This document shows, one piece after another, positions 45,290-54,228 of a DNA stretch of 64,000 bases. Within the stretch, counting starts at the first letter, position 1. Each line of letters opens with the position of its first letter. The stretch comes from Phaeobacter gallaeciensis (lineage in GTDB: Bacteria > Pseudomonadota > Alphaproteobacteria > Rhodobacterales > Rhodobacteraceae): the NCBI RefSeq assembly GCF_001678945.1, contig NZ_CP015124.1:1240001-1304000 (forward strand). The letters are read 5' to 3'. The notes below the pieces were generated by a model. That model made no database searches and had not been told where the DNA came from. It saw only the letters and a list, made by a program, of their open reading frames with translations. Position numbers and translations under genes: made by a program.

Positions 45290-46378
45290 TCACAATGCAA
45301 CTTTTCCAAACCACTGCCGCAACTGTTCCATTTTGTAGCCGTGACCGTAAGATGCGCCTACACCACCGACACTAGACCATCCACCAATCTGGTCGATCAA
45401 CTCCAGAGGAGCTTCCACCTCTCTGAGCCGGTCCCTCATGGTATGTCTAAGGCTATGAGCAGTCAGACCACCAAATCTAGCCTTCAGCCACTTGTTTAAA
45501 GCATTGGATGCATGTGTTGCCCGACAGCCATCCTCATGGATGTAACGAGGATACAGCCACCCATCGCCAGACGTAGGGAGAGCCGCCCTCATGGCCTCCA
45601 GCCCGTAGCCCACCAGTGGCAAGGATCGTTCGCTACCGGTCGTTTTGAGGCGTCTCATGGGGTTTGGGCGTATGTGGATGACCTCTTGTTCAAGGTCGAT
45701 GTCTTCAATCCTCAGACCAACGATCTCCCCCAGCCTGCAACCAGTCTCGCCAAGTATGGGCATCAGCAGGCGTATTGGGCTCTTGGATGCCAAAGCTTCT
45801 TCGTAGCCGGTTCGCAGTTGCTCCTTGGTGAAAGTGCCTCGCTTTTTCCTGTCCTGCCCCTCGTTCTTGATGATCAGGCGAGAGAAGGGATTCCGCTTTT
45901 CGATCTCAAGCTCTGAGAAGCCGTAGTTGATTACAGCAGAAATGCAGTCCAATCGACGCCTAATCGTTGCTGTCGAGTTCCCTTTACTTCGCAGTGCATT
46001 CACGAAGGCCTTTGCATCTTCCCTCGTGTAGCTGCCGATGGGTTGATCCCCCGACTGCTTGCAAAGTGTTTCGACCGCTAACTTGGTGGGCTTCGGGTCA
46101 ATGCCCCGCAACTCAAGATACTCGGCAGAAACCTCTCCAAGGGTAAACCGCCTTGGTTGCATCGAAGCAATAGCAATACTTAAGTCGATCTTTTGACCTG
46201 ACGCAAATGCCCCGTCCAGCAGAGACGTCAAACGCTCAGCCAATGCTTCCGCAGCGGAACGTTCACGCCCAAGACTGAGTCGAATGCTTGGCCCATAGTT
46301 TGGAACTGCCCTCGTCGGAGTTCTTCGGTTGTAATAGAAGACCCCACGACGCTCAATTGTGTACCGAATGTGTGCCAA
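45290..46378 (-). CDS. Tyrosine recombinase/integrase of the island
   Basis: Integrates the element at tRNA-Leu(GAG). The 362 residues have an N-terminal arm-binding part (RRGVFYYNRRTP, like DUF6538 integrases), a SAM-like core-binding domain and a C-terminal catalytic domain. Visible catalytic residues are R215 (ETGCRLGEIVGLR), H308 and R311 (HSLRHTMRD) and a tyrosine in ASYGHGY (Y344 or Y348). It ends 33 bp from the nuclease start and begins 52 bp from the right attachment copy. Present and apparently intact, so excision may still be possible. Confidence 0.92.
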   Translation of the reverse strand: MAHIRYTIERRGVFYYNRRTPTRAVPNYGPSIRLSLGRERSAAEALAERLTSLLDGAFASGQKIDLSIAIASMQPRRFTLGEVSAEYLELRGIDPKPTKLAVETLCKQSGDQPIGSYTREDAKAFVNALRSKGNSTATIRRRLDCISAVINYGFSELEIEKRNPFSRLIIKNEGQDRKKRGTFTKEQLRTGYEEALASKSPIRLLMPILGETGCRLGEIVGLRIEDIDLEQEVIHIRPNPMRRLKTTGSERSLPLVGYGLEAMRAALPTSGDGWLYPRYIHEDGCRATHASNALNKWLKARFGGLTAHSLRHTMRDRLREVEAPLELIDQIGGWSSVGGVGASYGHGYKMEQLRQWFGKVAL

Positions 46379-46429
46379 CAGATTTTACCTCTCGCCATAA
46401 TTAACGAGGGAAAACATAAGCTTGCTTGG

Positions 46430-46494
46430 GATAGTTGGTGCGGTCGAGAAGACTCGAACTTCCACTCCGGTTAAGGAACAGCGACCTCAACGCT
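46430..46494. repeat. attR: tRNA-Leu-proximal copy of the 65-bp repeat
   Basis: The copy inside the intact tRNA gene. It begins 6 bp beyond the CCA end and runs through the T arm, variable arm and anticodon loop. Strand exchange probably happens within the anticodon-arm region shared by both copies, as in other tRNA integrations; the exact point cannot be placed. Confidence 0.9.
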
Positions 46495-46522
46495 GCGCGT
46501 CTACCAATTCCGCCACGACCGC
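46436..46522 (-). tRNA. tRNA-Leu (anticodon GAG)
   Basis: On the minus strand GCGGTCG (46522-46516) pairs with CGACCGC (46446-46440), then discriminator A and an encoded CCA. The anticodon stem CAGCG/CGCTG encloses TTGAGGT, anticodon GAG (46488-46486 on the plus strand CTC). A long variable arm and a GTTCGAGTC T loop fit leucine class II. It reads CUC/CUU. This gene is the integration site of the island, whose insertion kept the tRNA intact. Confidence 0.95.
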
Positions 46523-46571
46523 ACTGCCTAGGCTTGGTGTAGGGGCGTATAGACGAGCCGCCTGGTGATGT

Positions 46572-46609
46572 GAAGAGGCAAAATGCCGAAATTGACATCT
46601 TGCCTCTTC
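46572..46609 (-). terminator. Stem-loop after the peptidoglycan-binding protein gene
   Basis: GAAGAGGCAA (46572-46581) pairs perfectly with TTGCCTCTTC (46600-46609), with three more pairs after one mismatch and a loop of about 10 bases. It lies between the minus-strand peptidoglycan-binding gene and tRNA-Leu(GAG). No T-run, so a processed or stabilising 3' end is possible. Confidence 0.5.
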
Positions 46610-46692
46610 GAAAATTTGTGACCGCTGAAGCGAGACTTCAACTGGCCCGCAATCGCCCGGTTGACTGCCCCTTTCCGCAGTGGGATCGGAGA

Positions 46693-48324
46693 TCAGTTGT
46701 TCGAGAATGTTGGCAAGGCCGCCGCGGCGCCTGAGGCAGGTACGGGTTGCAGTTGGCCGGAACCACCGAGTTGCGCAGCCGCCGCCTTGATCAGACCAGC
46801 GCGCTCCGGTTGACCGGGCGAGAAGACCGCTTCGGCGCCATTTTCCAGAGCCGAGACAGCAACGCCGTACCAATCCTGCGCCGCAGGAACGGATTTGGCT
46901 GCACCGAACCCCTGCGACATGTGGTGGCCGATCAGCTCGGCGTAGGGGCGTTTGCCGATGGCGACCATGATCAGCGCCGATCCCATCGCGATATCCAGCT
47001 TGTCTCGGCGATAGCCCGAGAACATGCAGACGGCCGCCGTGTTGGCCAGCTGATCAATCGACATGTTGGATTGCAGCACGAACTTTTGCACATCTGCCAT
47101 GACGGCCTGACTGTTGTCAGAGTCCAACCGCGCTAGGAAAGGCTGGATCGCCGGGGCAAAGGAATCGCACTGGCTGTCGACCTGCGCCGAAGTCACATTC
47201 GTCAGGGTCGCCACGATGGCTTCGCCGGAATTCATCGCATAGGAGCGCGCGATGCAGAACTGCTCTCCCAGCGCGAGGTCAGGGTCCGTCATCGTCGACA
47301 CGGTCATATATCCGCCATTCGAATTGGTCAGCAGGCTGACCTTGCTGCAATGGCTTGCCAGAGAGGCCGTCTGTGCCGCCTGCGAAGGCGCGTTGAAGGT
47401 CGGGATCGCCCCGAGCGCCTGACCGCCGGCCGATGCCATCACCGTGCCGCCCTGCTGCGACGCAGCCGGAGGTGTTGCAGGCGCCGGGGCTGCGGGTACC
47501 GCCTGCCCTGCCCCCTGGCCCGAGGCCTGCATCGTATCATTCATGCGGCACACGCCCTGATGGCAGGAGAAGCTCGCCGTCGTGACACCGCGCGCCATGA
47601 AATCGTTGCGCTGGTACCCCTGCGGGGTCGAGGCAAAGACCATGACCGAACAATGCGAGGCGCCGCACCAGAAAGAGCTGCCCGAAACGGAAGTGTCGAT
47701 CAGATAATCGTTCTTGCCGTCGCCGTTGATGTCCGCCAGCTGCATGAACCCGGAGCGCTGCAACAGTTGTTCGGCGCTCGGTTCGGCAGAGGCGGCGATT
47801 TCGTCGACAGCATCGCTGACCTCGATCGGCAGTCCGGCATAGCCGGTGCTGGCGCTGCGCACGCCTGCGGCCTCATCCCGCCAGGTGTGCAGCAAGCCGC
47901 GCACGCCGTTGGGGCCTTGCATCGCCTTGATTACCTGCGGGCCACCGATCTGGGCACGATTATAAGATGAGACCAGAAAATCCCGTTCATAGGCGGTCAG
48001 CTGACCGGTTGCCGGAAAACCCATATGGACCTGGTACTGGCTGATCGCAGTCCGGGACCGACGCCCCATGACGCCATCCGGCGTACCCGCCGGGAAGCCG
48101 AAGTAGTTGAGAGAAGCCTGCGTTTCACGGTTGTGCGCCCGCGTGGCCGAATAGCCTTGGCTGACGGTGCGGCGTTTCTTGTTGCGGTTCACCTCATTGA
48201 CGATGGCGCCGCCGACAATGCCGCCCAGAAGAGCGGCCCCAAGATTATCAGCAGCAACGGGGCCAGAAGGGGCGGATAGAAACAGGGTCGCCGCAAGCGC
48301 GGTCTTGATCGGGGTACGGAACAT
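46693..48324 (-). CDS. Periplasmic peptidoglycan-binding-domain protein
   Basis: A 543-residue exported protein. It has a signal peptide (ALAATLFLSAPSGPVAA), a glycine-rich segment (GAALLGGIVGGAIVNEV, as in glycine-zipper proteins), a PG-binding-1-like module (LNYFGFPAGTPDGVMGRRSRTAISQYQVHMG, ~residues 70-105) and an EF-hand/VCBS-like DINGDGKNDYLID near residue 200. A Pro/Ala-rich linker (~275-310) leads to a C-terminal helical domain with several Cys. The role may be cell-wall anchoring; the second half is not recognised. It is divergent from lipB and lies just outside the island. Confidence 0.8.
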   Translation of the reverse strand: MFRTPIKTALAATLFLSAPSGPVAADNLGAALLGGIVGGAIVNEVNRNKKRRTVSQGYSATRAHNRETQASLNYFGFPAGTPDGVMGRRSRTAISQYQVHMGFPATGQLTAYERDFLVSSYNRAQIGGPQVIKAMQGPNGVRGLLHTWRDEAAGVRSASTGYAGLPIEVSDAVDEIAASAEPSAEQLLQRSGFMQLADINGDGKNDYLIDTSVSGSSFWCGASHCSVMVFASTPQGYQRNDFMARGVTTASFSCHQGVCRMNDTMQASGQGAGQAVPAAPAPATPPAASQQGGTVMASAGGQALGAIPTFNAPSQAAQTASLASHCSKVSLLTNSNGGYMTVSTMTDPDLALGEQFCIARSYAMNSGEAIVATLTNVTSAQVDSQCDSFAPAIQPFLARLDSDNSQAVMADVQKFVLQSNMSIDQLANTAAVCMFSGYRRDKLDIAMGSALIMVAIGKRPYAELIGHHMSQGFGAAKSVPAAQDWYGVAVSALENGAEAVFSPGQPERAGLIKAAAAQLGGSGQLQPVPASGAAAALPTFSNN

Positions 48325-48457
48325 GAAACAGGCCCTCTATTGAACAACAAAAAGAATCGTTGCAGATAGGATACCCTGAAAATGCTGATTTTCTGCAGAT
48401 TTTTTCCTGCAGCATTGGACTTCCATTTTCCTAAAACTCCATCAGAGGTGCCCTGCA

Positions 48458-49141
48458 ATGGTTGACTGGATCACATCCGACACCCCCGTCGATTATCAGG
48501 AAGCGACCGATTTCATGGAGGCACGCGCCGCAGCCATCGCGGCAGGCGAGGCAGATGAGTGCATCTGGCTGCTTGAACATCCGCCGCTTTACACCGCCGG
48601 AACCTCGGCGCGGGTGGAAGACCTGACCGACCCAGAGCGGTTTCCGGTCTACCCGTCAAAACGCGGCGGGCAATATACTTATCACGGCCCCGGTCAGCGG
48701 GTTGTCTATGTGATGCTGGACGTGGGTAAACGCGGCCATGATGTGCGCCGTTTTGTGCAGCAGCTGGAAGACTGGGTGATCCGCGCGCTGGCGGAGTTCA
48801 ACCTGACCGGACACATCCGCTGCGGCCGTGTCGGCGTCTGGATCGAACGCCCGGACAAACCGCGGACCACGACCGGAGAAATCGCAGAAGACAAGATCGC
48901 CGCGATCGGGATCCGCCTGCGTAAATGGGTGAGTTTCCACGGAATTTCGATCAACGTGGAACCGGATCTGGAGCATTTCACCGGAATCGTGCCCTGCGGC
49001 ATCACGGAGCATGGCGTCACAAGTCTGGTGGATATGGGCCTGCCCGTCACCATGGCCGATGTCGATGTCGCCCTGCGCCGCAGCTTCGATGAGGTCTTCG
49101 GGGCAGAGGCCGCCGCCAACGGGGCTTCCTGCTCCGCCTGA
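48458..49141 (+). CDS. lipB: Octanoyltransferase LipB
   Basis: Transfers octanoate from acyl carrier protein to lipoyl domains of 2-oxoacid dehydrogenases and the glycine cleavage H protein. The 227 residues have the family hallmark [21 protein letters not shown] (~70-89), the conserved Lys in [24 protein letters not shown] (K146) and the catalytic Cys in VPCGI (C180). ATG 48458 has AGAGGTG upstream. It is a lone gene here; no lipA neighbour. Confidence 0.95.
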   Translation: MVDWITSDTPVDYQEATDFMEARAAAIAAGEADECIWLLEHPPLYTAGTSARVEDLTDPERFPVYPSKRGGQYTYHGPGQRVVYVMLDVGKRGHDVRRFVQQLEDWVIRALAEFNLTGHIRCGRVGVWIERPDKPRTTTGEIAEDKIAAIGIRLRKWVSFHGISINVEPDLEHFTGIVPCGITEHGVTSLVDMGLPVTMADVDVALRRSFDEVFGAEAAANGASCSA

Positions 49142-49506
49142 ACCCAGGATTGCTGCCCCGGCGTGATCGAGCAAAAACACCCCAAATCAATGTGAGGTCG
49201 GCACAGTCACAGAACGTGATCGCTTTGCCACCTTATATTGACTGTCAGGGAAGCCGCGTCGGCAGACCAATGCAATGGAGATCCGCCCAATCCCACCAAT
49301 GTGTTGTGTCCCCGCCCCCAGAAGGCTGGCCGAAGAACCAGAGGCAGGAGACGGGCATGGACGGCTATCTTAGGCACAGGCAAAACTCCTGACCAGCACC
49401 CGCTCGGTCCGCCCCCGAACAACGCCCAGTTTTCGGTCGAGTTAATATTCGCCGCCGCCCTTCAAAAAGATGCGGCAGCGATGTCGCTCAGCATTGCGTC
49501 AGCCGG
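49142..49506. other. Intergenic region between lipB and the HIT gene
   Basis: About 365 bp between convergent genes. No gene, hairpin with a U-run or operator was found. Confidence 0.4.
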
Positions 49507-49929
49507 TCAACCGGCGACCGCATCCCGGATCTTGGCCGCGTGTTCCTGGATCTGCTCCATGTCGCCCATTTTGCCCGGCGGGCGCAGCTTGTCGCCCTCC
49601 TTGCGCGGCAGTACGTGGAAATGCAGGTGGAACACCTCCTGCCCGCCTGCGGCCTCGTTGAACTGCTGGACGGTGACCCCGTCTGCGTCAAAAGCCTTGA
49701 GCACCGCGTGGCCCATTTTCTGCACGGTCTGCATGACGGCCGCCAGTTGCTCGGGGCTGGCATCCAGAACGTTGCGGCAGGGTGTTTTCGGGATAACCAG
49801 CAGATGCCCATCTGCCCGGGGCATGATATCCATGAAAGCGAGAGTATCATCATCTTCATAAACCCGCGCCGAGGGGATTTCCCCGCGCAGCAATTTTGCA
49901 AAGATATTGTCAGAATCATAGGCGGGCAT
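49507..49929 (-). CDS. HIT-family nucleotide hydrolase (HinT-like)
   Basis: Histidine-triad protein of 140 residues that probably hydrolyses nucleoside phosphoramidates or similar adenylated compounds. The catalytic triad motif HLHFHVLP is at about residue 100. The N-terminus (DNIFAKLLRGEIPSARVYEDD) is typical of HinT-like proteins. ATG 49929 is chosen because GGAGAGAC lies upstream; a longer ATG at 49944 has a site only touching it. The FnrL-like box and ctaD promoter lie upstream on the other strand. Confidence 0.93.
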   Translation of the reverse strand: MPAYDSDNIFAKLLRGEIPSARVYEDDDTLAFMDIMPRADGHLLVIPKTPCRNVLDASPEQLAAVMQTVQKMGHAVLKAFDADGVTVQQFNEAAGGQEVFHLHFHVLPRKEGDKLRPPGKMGDMEQIQEHAAKIRDAVAG

Positions 49930-50049
49930 CGGCTGTCTCTCCATCCTTAGCGGTCTCCCGGTTTTGCGCGCCGGGCTGGCGCAGGTCTAACATTGCCGAT
50001 CCGCGATAGGAATGCCCCCCAGAAAAGCCACCCCCCGCGACAATTATTC

Positions 50050-50063
50050 TTGATCCAGATCAA
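50050..50063. promoter_or_regulatory. FNR/FnrL-type box upstream of ctaD
   Basis: TTGATCCAGATCAA is a perfect TTGAT-N4-ATCAA palindrome, the exact FNR/FnrL consensus half sites. It is 107 bp upstream of ctaD and about 120 bp from the divergent HIT gene. FnrL represses or activates respiratory genes in response to oxygen in Rhodobacteraceae; here it would fit oxygen control of the aa3 oxidase. Not tested. Confidence 0.75.
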
Positions 50064-50170
50064 ACTCCGCCATTGAAGGCCCTTTAAGGGCGCTCTAAAA
50101 CCAACATCGAGTCTAGGCCGCCCGGAAACCCTCCCAGTGGCCTTAAGTTTTGCAACAGGAGGCACCTTAA

Positions 50171-51874
50171 ATGGCAGACGCAGCCATTCATGGTCACGGC
50201 CACGAAGACGAGCGCGGTTTTTTCACCCGCTGGTTCATGAGCACGAACCATAAGGATATCGGCATTCTCTACCTGATCGTTTCGGCGCTTGCAGGTTTCA
50301 TTTCCGTCGCGTTCACCGTGTTCATGCGGCTTGAGCTGATGGACCCCGGCGTTCAGTACATGTGCATGGAGCACCTGGACAAAGGTCTCATCAGCGGCTT
50401 CTTGAGCACGATGGCGGCATCTGTTCCGGGCGAATGTACCCCGAACGGACACCTCTGGAACGTTCTGATCACCGCGCACGGCATCCTGATGATGTTCTTC
50501 GTGGTCATCCCGGCACTGTTCGGCGGTTTCGGCAACTACTTCATGCCGCTGCAGATCGGCGCGCCGGACATGGCGTTCCCGCGGATGAACAACCTCAGCT
50601 TCTGGCTCTACGTGGCTGGTACCTCGCTGGCGGTTGCCTCGGTGCTGGCACCGGGCGGCAACGACCAGATGGGTTCTGGCGTGGGCTGGGTTCTCTACCC
50701 GCCGCTGTCGGTCAATGAAGGCGGTTTCTCGATGGACCTGGCGATCTTCGCCGTCCACGTTTCGGGTGCCTCGTCGATCCTCGGCGCGATCAACATGATC
50801 ACCACCTTCCTGAACATGCGTGCCCCTGGCATGACCCTGTTCAAGGTACCGCTGTTCTCCTGGTCGATCTTTGTCACCTCCTGGCTGATCCTGCTGTCCC
50901 TGCCGGTTCTGGCTGGCGCCATCACCATGCTGCTGATGGACCGTAACTTCGGCTTTACCTTCTTTGACCCCGCAGGCGGTGGTGACCCGATCCTGTACCA
51001 GCACATCCTGTGGTTCTTCGGCCACCCGGAAGTGTACATCGTGATCCTGCCGGGCTTTGGTATCATCTCCCACGTGATCGCGACCTTCTCGAAGAAGCCG
51101 GTCTTCGGTTACCTGCCGATGGTCTGGGCGATCATTGCGATCGGTGTTCTGGGCTTCGTCGTCTGGGCGCACCACATGTATACCGTTGGTATGTCGTTGA
51201 ACCAGCAGGCCTACTTCATGCTGGCAACGATGGTCATCGCGGTTCCCACCGGGGTTAAGGTCTTCTCCTGGATCGCAACCATGTGGGGCGGCTCCATCGA
51301 GTTCAAAGCGCCCATGATGTTCGCTTTCGGCTTCCTGTTCCTGTTCACCGTTGGTGGTGTGACCGGTGTGGTTCTGTCGCAGGCTGCCGTGGACCGTGCC
51401 TATCACGACACTTACTACGTGGTTGCTCACTTCCACTACGTGATGTCGCTGGGTGCTGTCTTCGCGATCTTCGCAGGCATCTACTTCTACTTCGGCAAGA
51501 TGACCGGCAAGCAGTACTCCGAGATCGGCGCTCAGATTCACTTCTGGATGTTCTTCATCGGTGCAAACCTGACCTTCTTCCCCCAGCACTTCCTGGGCCG
51601 TCAGGGCATGCCGCGTCGTTACATCGACTATCCCGAAGGCTTCGCCTACTGGAACAAGATCTCGTCCTACGGCGCGTTCCTGTCCTTCGCATCCTTCGTG
51701 TTCTTCTTCGGTGTCGTGATCTACTCGCTGCTGCGCGGCGCACGTATCACCCAGAACAACTACTGGAACGAATATGCCGATACGCTTGAGTGGACGCTGC
51801 CCTCGCCGCCGCCCGAGCACACCTTTGAAATCCTGCCCAAGCAGGAAGACTGGGATCGTTCCCACTCCCACTAA
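50171..51874 (+). CDS. ctaD: Cytochrome c oxidase aa3 subunit I
   Basis: Catalytic subunit of the proton-pumping terminal oxidase, 567 residues, 12 membrane helices. The heme a ligands are H103 (TAHGIL) and H422, and heme a3 ligand H420 (VVAHFHY); copper B ligands are H285, H334 and H335 (WAHHMYT). The HPEVY motif (285-289) with its Glu places it in the A1 haem-copper oxidase group, and Y289 is the tyrosine cross-linked to H285. ATG 50171 follows a GCAACAGGAGGCACC site. An FnrL-type box lies upstream and a strong terminator follows. DUF2244 gene follows. Confidence 0.97.
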   Translation: MADAAIHGHGHEDERGFFTRWFMSTNHKDIGILYLIVSALAGFISVAFTVFMRLELMDPGVQYMCMEHLDKGLISGFLSTMAASVPGECTPNGHLWNVLITAHGILMMFFVVIPALFGGFGNYFMPLQIGAPDMAFPRMNNLSFWLYVAGTSLAVASVLAPGGNDQMGSGVGWVLYPPLSVNEGGFSMDLAIFAVHVSGASSILGAINMITTFLNMRAPGMTLFKVPLFSWSIFVTSWLILLSLPVLAGAITMLLMDRNFGFTFFDPAGGGDPILYQHILWFFGHPEVYIVILPGFGIISHVIATFSKKPVFGYLPMVWAIIAIGVLGFVVWAHHMYTVGMSLNQQAYFMLATMVIAVPTGVKVFSWIATMWGGSIEFKAPMMFAFGFLFLFTVGGVTGVVLSQAAVDRAYHDTYYVVAHFHYVMSLGAVFAIFAGIYFYFGKMTGKQYSEIGAQIHFWMFFIGANLTFFPQHFLGRQGMPRRYIDYPEGFAYWNKISSYGAFLSFASFVFFFGVVIYSLLRGARITQNNYWNEYADTLEWTLPSPPPEHTFEILPKQEDWDRSHSH

Positions 51875-51896
51875 AAGGTGGATGGCACAGTAAAAC

Positions 51897-51932
51897 AAAA
51901 GGCCCCGGGGCATCTGCTCCGGGGCCTTTTTT
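51897..51932 (+). terminator. Rho-independent terminator of ctaD
   Basis: AAAAGGCCCCGG (51897-51908) pairs perfectly with CCGGGGCCTTTT (51919-51930) around a 10-base loop, with a T-run to 51932. It also works in reverse to a degree because an A-run precedes it. Confidence 0.9.
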
Positions 51933-52034
51933 CGTAGTTTCAATCTTCTCTTTTGCGACAAAGCGCGCCTTGAAAACCTGCCCGCCGGGACCATAATTCA
52001 AAGCTCTATCCACTCCCTACATCCTACTCGTCTC

Positions 52035-52529
52035 ATGCCCTACAACTGGACCCACGCCGACAGCGCCGCAGAAGGCGATGCCCCTCGAGAGTTGCACCTG
52101 TGGCCGCATCAATCCCTGCCCGTAGAAGGCTACGTGCGGTTTCTGGCCCTGACTGCCGTTCTGATTTCGGTGCCCCTGCTGCCGCTGCTTGGATCCTTCG
52201 TTCTTTGGGGGCTTTTGCCGTTTCTTTTGATCACCCTCTTCGGCATGAAATGGGCGCTGGACCGCAGCCGACGCGACCGGCAGATCCTGGAGGTCCTGAC
52301 GCTGGGCCCCGAAGAGGCCCGGCTGGAGCGCACCGGCCCCCGCGGCGGACATCAAAGCTGGCATTGCAATCGCCATTGGACCACCGTCCAACTGCACGCC
52401 CATGATGGACCAGTGCCCAATTACGTGACCCTGCGCGGCGGTGGCCGGGAGGTCGAGATCGGCGCCTTCCTGTCCGAGGAGGAGCGCAAAGCGCTCTATG
52501 ACGACCTGCAATCGGCACTGCGGGGCTGA
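52035..52529 (+). CDS. DUF2244 membrane protein
   Basis: A 164-residue protein with two adjacent helices (FLALTAVLISVPLLPLLGSFVLWGLLPFLLITLFG) and a soluble C-terminal part with SRRDRQILEVLTL, WTTVQLHAHDGPVPNYVTLRGGGREVEIGAFLSEEER. This is the DUF2244 pattern, which in alphaproteobacteria often sits next to cytochrome oxidase genes. Its function is unknown; a role around oxidase assembly is inferred only from context. It follows ctaD after a terminator. Confidence 0.88.
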   Translation: MPYNWTHADSAAEGDAPRELHLWPHQSLPVEGYVRFLALTAVLISVPLLPLLGSFVLWGLLPFLLITLFGMKWALDRSRRDRQILEVLTLGPEEARLERTGPRGGHQSWHCNRHWTTVQLHAHDGPVPNYVTLRGGGREVEIGAFLSEEERKALYDDLQSALRG

Positions 52530-52738
52530 GCCTGCTGAAATCGGGTTTTGACTTTCCCCGGTCCGCGGGCTACTCAGCCTGCATGTGTAAAACGACGCCT
52601 CTTTTCAGCACCGTTTATTATCCGCTGTTTCCATAACGGCGGCCGCATACACTTGTTTTGATGTTCACCCGCCGCGATCCGGCGGTCAGCAGCAGCATCA
52701 GACACTCCTCCGGTTTCGTGGCCCACCGGAGCGTTTCG

Positions 52739-53494
52739 ATGACTTCAATGCCTCATATCCACACGGTTGGCCTGATCGGCTTTGGCCAATTCGGTAAGCT
52801 GATCGCCCGACACCTGTCGCCGCATGTACCGCTCGTGATTTGCGATCCAGCCCTGCCACCAGACGCCATCTCAGGACCGAACCAGCGCGCCGGCGATCTG
52901 GCCACGGCCGCTGGTTGCCCGTTGGTGATCCTCGCGGTGCCGGTTCATACCATCGGGAGCGTCTGTAGTGAGATCCGCCCATACCTTCAGCCCGACGCCA
53001 TTGTCGCGGATGTCGGCTCGGTCAAGCTGGAGCCGGTACAAATCATGCAAAGCCGCCTGCCGGATCATGTCGACCTCGTGGGCACCCACCCGCTTTTTGG
53101 CCCGCAAAGCGCCCGCGCTGGCCTCGCTGGTCACAAGATTGCCCTTTGCAACATACGTGGCAGGTCTCACCTGCCCCTGGCGGCCTTTCTCAGAACGGTG
53201 TTGGGCCTACAGGTGATTCTGACCACCGCCGAGCAGCACGATATTGAGGCCGCCACCGTTCAGGGGCTGACGCACCTAATTGCCCGGACCCTGTCCGACA
53301 TGGGCCCCCTGCCCGCCCGGATGACGACTGCCAGCTTTGACCGGCTGGTCGAAGCGGTGCAGATGGTTCAGGGGGATCCCCCTGCCGTCTTTGCCGCAAT
53401 TGCAGAAGCCAATCCCTTTGCCGCAAAGGTACGCGAAGATTTCCTGCGCAAGGCCGGGGCCGTGGTCGGCGCTCTGGATGCCGAACTGCCATAA
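52739..53494 (+). CDS. Prephenate/arogenate dehydrogenase family protein
   Basis: Catalyses oxidative decarboxylation of prephenate or arogenate in tyrosine synthesis. The 251 residues begin with an NAD-binding fold, GLIGFGQFGKL, and show the family motifs DVGSVK, GTHPLFGPQS and a long helical second half. It is shorter than the fused chorismate mutase forms. ATG 52739 is chosen for GGAG 7 bases upstream; longer starts are less supported. A terminator follows. The symbol tyrA is not given because arogenate and prephenate forms cannot be told apart. Confidence 0.85.
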   Translation: MTSMPHIHTVGLIGFGQFGKLIARHLSPHVPLVICDPALPPDAISGPNQRAGDLATAAGCPLVILAVPVHTIGSVCSEIRPYLQPDAIVADVGSVKLEPVQIMQSRLPDHVDLVGTHPLFGPQSARAGLAGHKIALCNIRGRSHLPLAAFLRTVLGLQVILTTAEQHDIEAATVQGLTHLIARTLSDMGPLPARMTTASFDRLVEAVQMVQGDPPAVFAAIAEANPFAAKVREDFLRKAGAVVGALDAELP

Positions 53495-53503
53495 AAGCAA
53501 AAA

Positions 53504-53529
53504 GCCCGCAGCGATGCGGGCCTTTTTTT
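53504..53529 (+). terminator. Rho-independent terminator after the dehydrogenase gene
   Basis: GCCCGCA (53504-53510) and TGCGGGC (53515-53521) form a stem closed by a GCGA tetraloop of the GNRA kind, followed by a run of seven T. AAA before it gives the minus strand some termination ability for the convergent YqeY gene. Confidence 0.9.
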
Positions 53530-53572
53530 CGCACTCAATTTTTCATGGCGAGTGCCCGTTCCGGCAGCTGCC

Positions 53573-54046
53573 TCAGCAGCCGCCTTCAGAGCACAGCTCG
53601 TCCTTGACCATCGGGCCAACAAGGCCGAAATCGACTTGGCCGGTGTATTTGGACTTCAGAACACCCATGACCTTGCCCATATCCCGGATCGAGGCCGCAC
53701 CGGTGTCGCTGACCGCGCTCTTGACCGCGCTGCGGATCTCTTCTTCGGTCAGCTGTTTGGGCAGGAATTCTTCGATGATGGTAATTTCCGCCAGTTCCCG
53801 CTCAGCCAGATCCAGACGACCGCCCTCTTCATAGGCGCGGGCGCTTTCGTTGCGCTGCTTGGTCATCTTGCCCAGGATCCCGAGGATTTCAGCATCGCCG
53901 ATACTGCCTTCCTCACCATCACCGCGCGCGGCGATTTCCTTGTCCTTGATCGCGGCATTGATCAGGCGAAGCGTTGCCAGCCGTTCGGCTGCCTTGTCTT
54001 TCATGGCCTGCTTCAGGGCCTGATTGACCCGTGTACGCGTATCCAT
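53573..54046 (-). CDS. GatB/YqeY-domain protein
   Basis: A 157-residue member of the YqeY family, related to the C-terminal helical domain of the GatB amidotransferase subunit. The start VNQALKQAMKDKAAERLATLRLINAAIKDKEIA and the later IIEEFLPKQLTEEEI and MGKVMGVLKSKYTGQVDFGLVG match the family well. The role is thought to lie in tRNA-dependent processes; not established. It is divergent from carA, a common order in alphaproteobacteria. Confidence 0.94.
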   Translation of the reverse strand: MDTRTRVNQALKQAMKDKAAERLATLRLINAAIKDKEIAARGDGEEGSIGDAEILGILGKMTKQRNESARAYEEGGRLDLAERELAEITIIEEFLPKQLTEEEIRSAVKSAVSDTGAASIRDMGKVMGVLKSKYTGQVDFGLVGPMVKDELCSEGGC

Positions 54047-54228
54047 TTTTCTGTACCCATCCCCATGGCATCGGAATTCGGACGTTTATCCAATTGAAAG
54101 CCGCATTTCAAGCGCGCGCTCTGACGCCCTTTGCCTGCAGGCTTTGTCGCGCCTGTGCGCAGCGCTCTTGACCCGCTCTGAACCACCCCCTACAAGCCCT
54201 TGAATTTCACCTCATGGAGAGTCGTGTC

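Larger units (their letters stand above)
38183..46494. mobile_element. Genomic island integrated in tRNA-Leu(GAG)
   Basis: A perfect 65-bp direct repeat (38183-38247 and 46430-46494) bounds an 8.2-kb segment. The right copy is the 3' part of an intact tRNA-Leu(GAG) gene on the minus strand; the left copy has only that part, so it is a displaced attachment site. A tyrosine recombinase gene lies directly inside the tRNA end, the usual arrangement for tRNA-targeting elements. The inside is more AT-rich than the flanks and holds a YecA-like gene, a helicase, a secreted protein, a membrane protein, a resolvase and a nuclease. No replication, conjugation or capsid genes are seen, so it depends on another system for movement or is a non-mobile remnant. 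Confidence 0.88.

Noticed and set aside
38248-46429. CRISPR array, prophage structural genes or conjugation genes in the island
   Set aside because: No regularly spaced repeats and no capsid, tail, relaxase or type IV secretion motifs were found.
50084-51994. 636-codon minus-strand frame antisense to ctaD
   Set aside because: A long shadow frame caused by codon bias of ctaD; His/Glu/Arg-rich with no domain, and ctaD is unmistakable.
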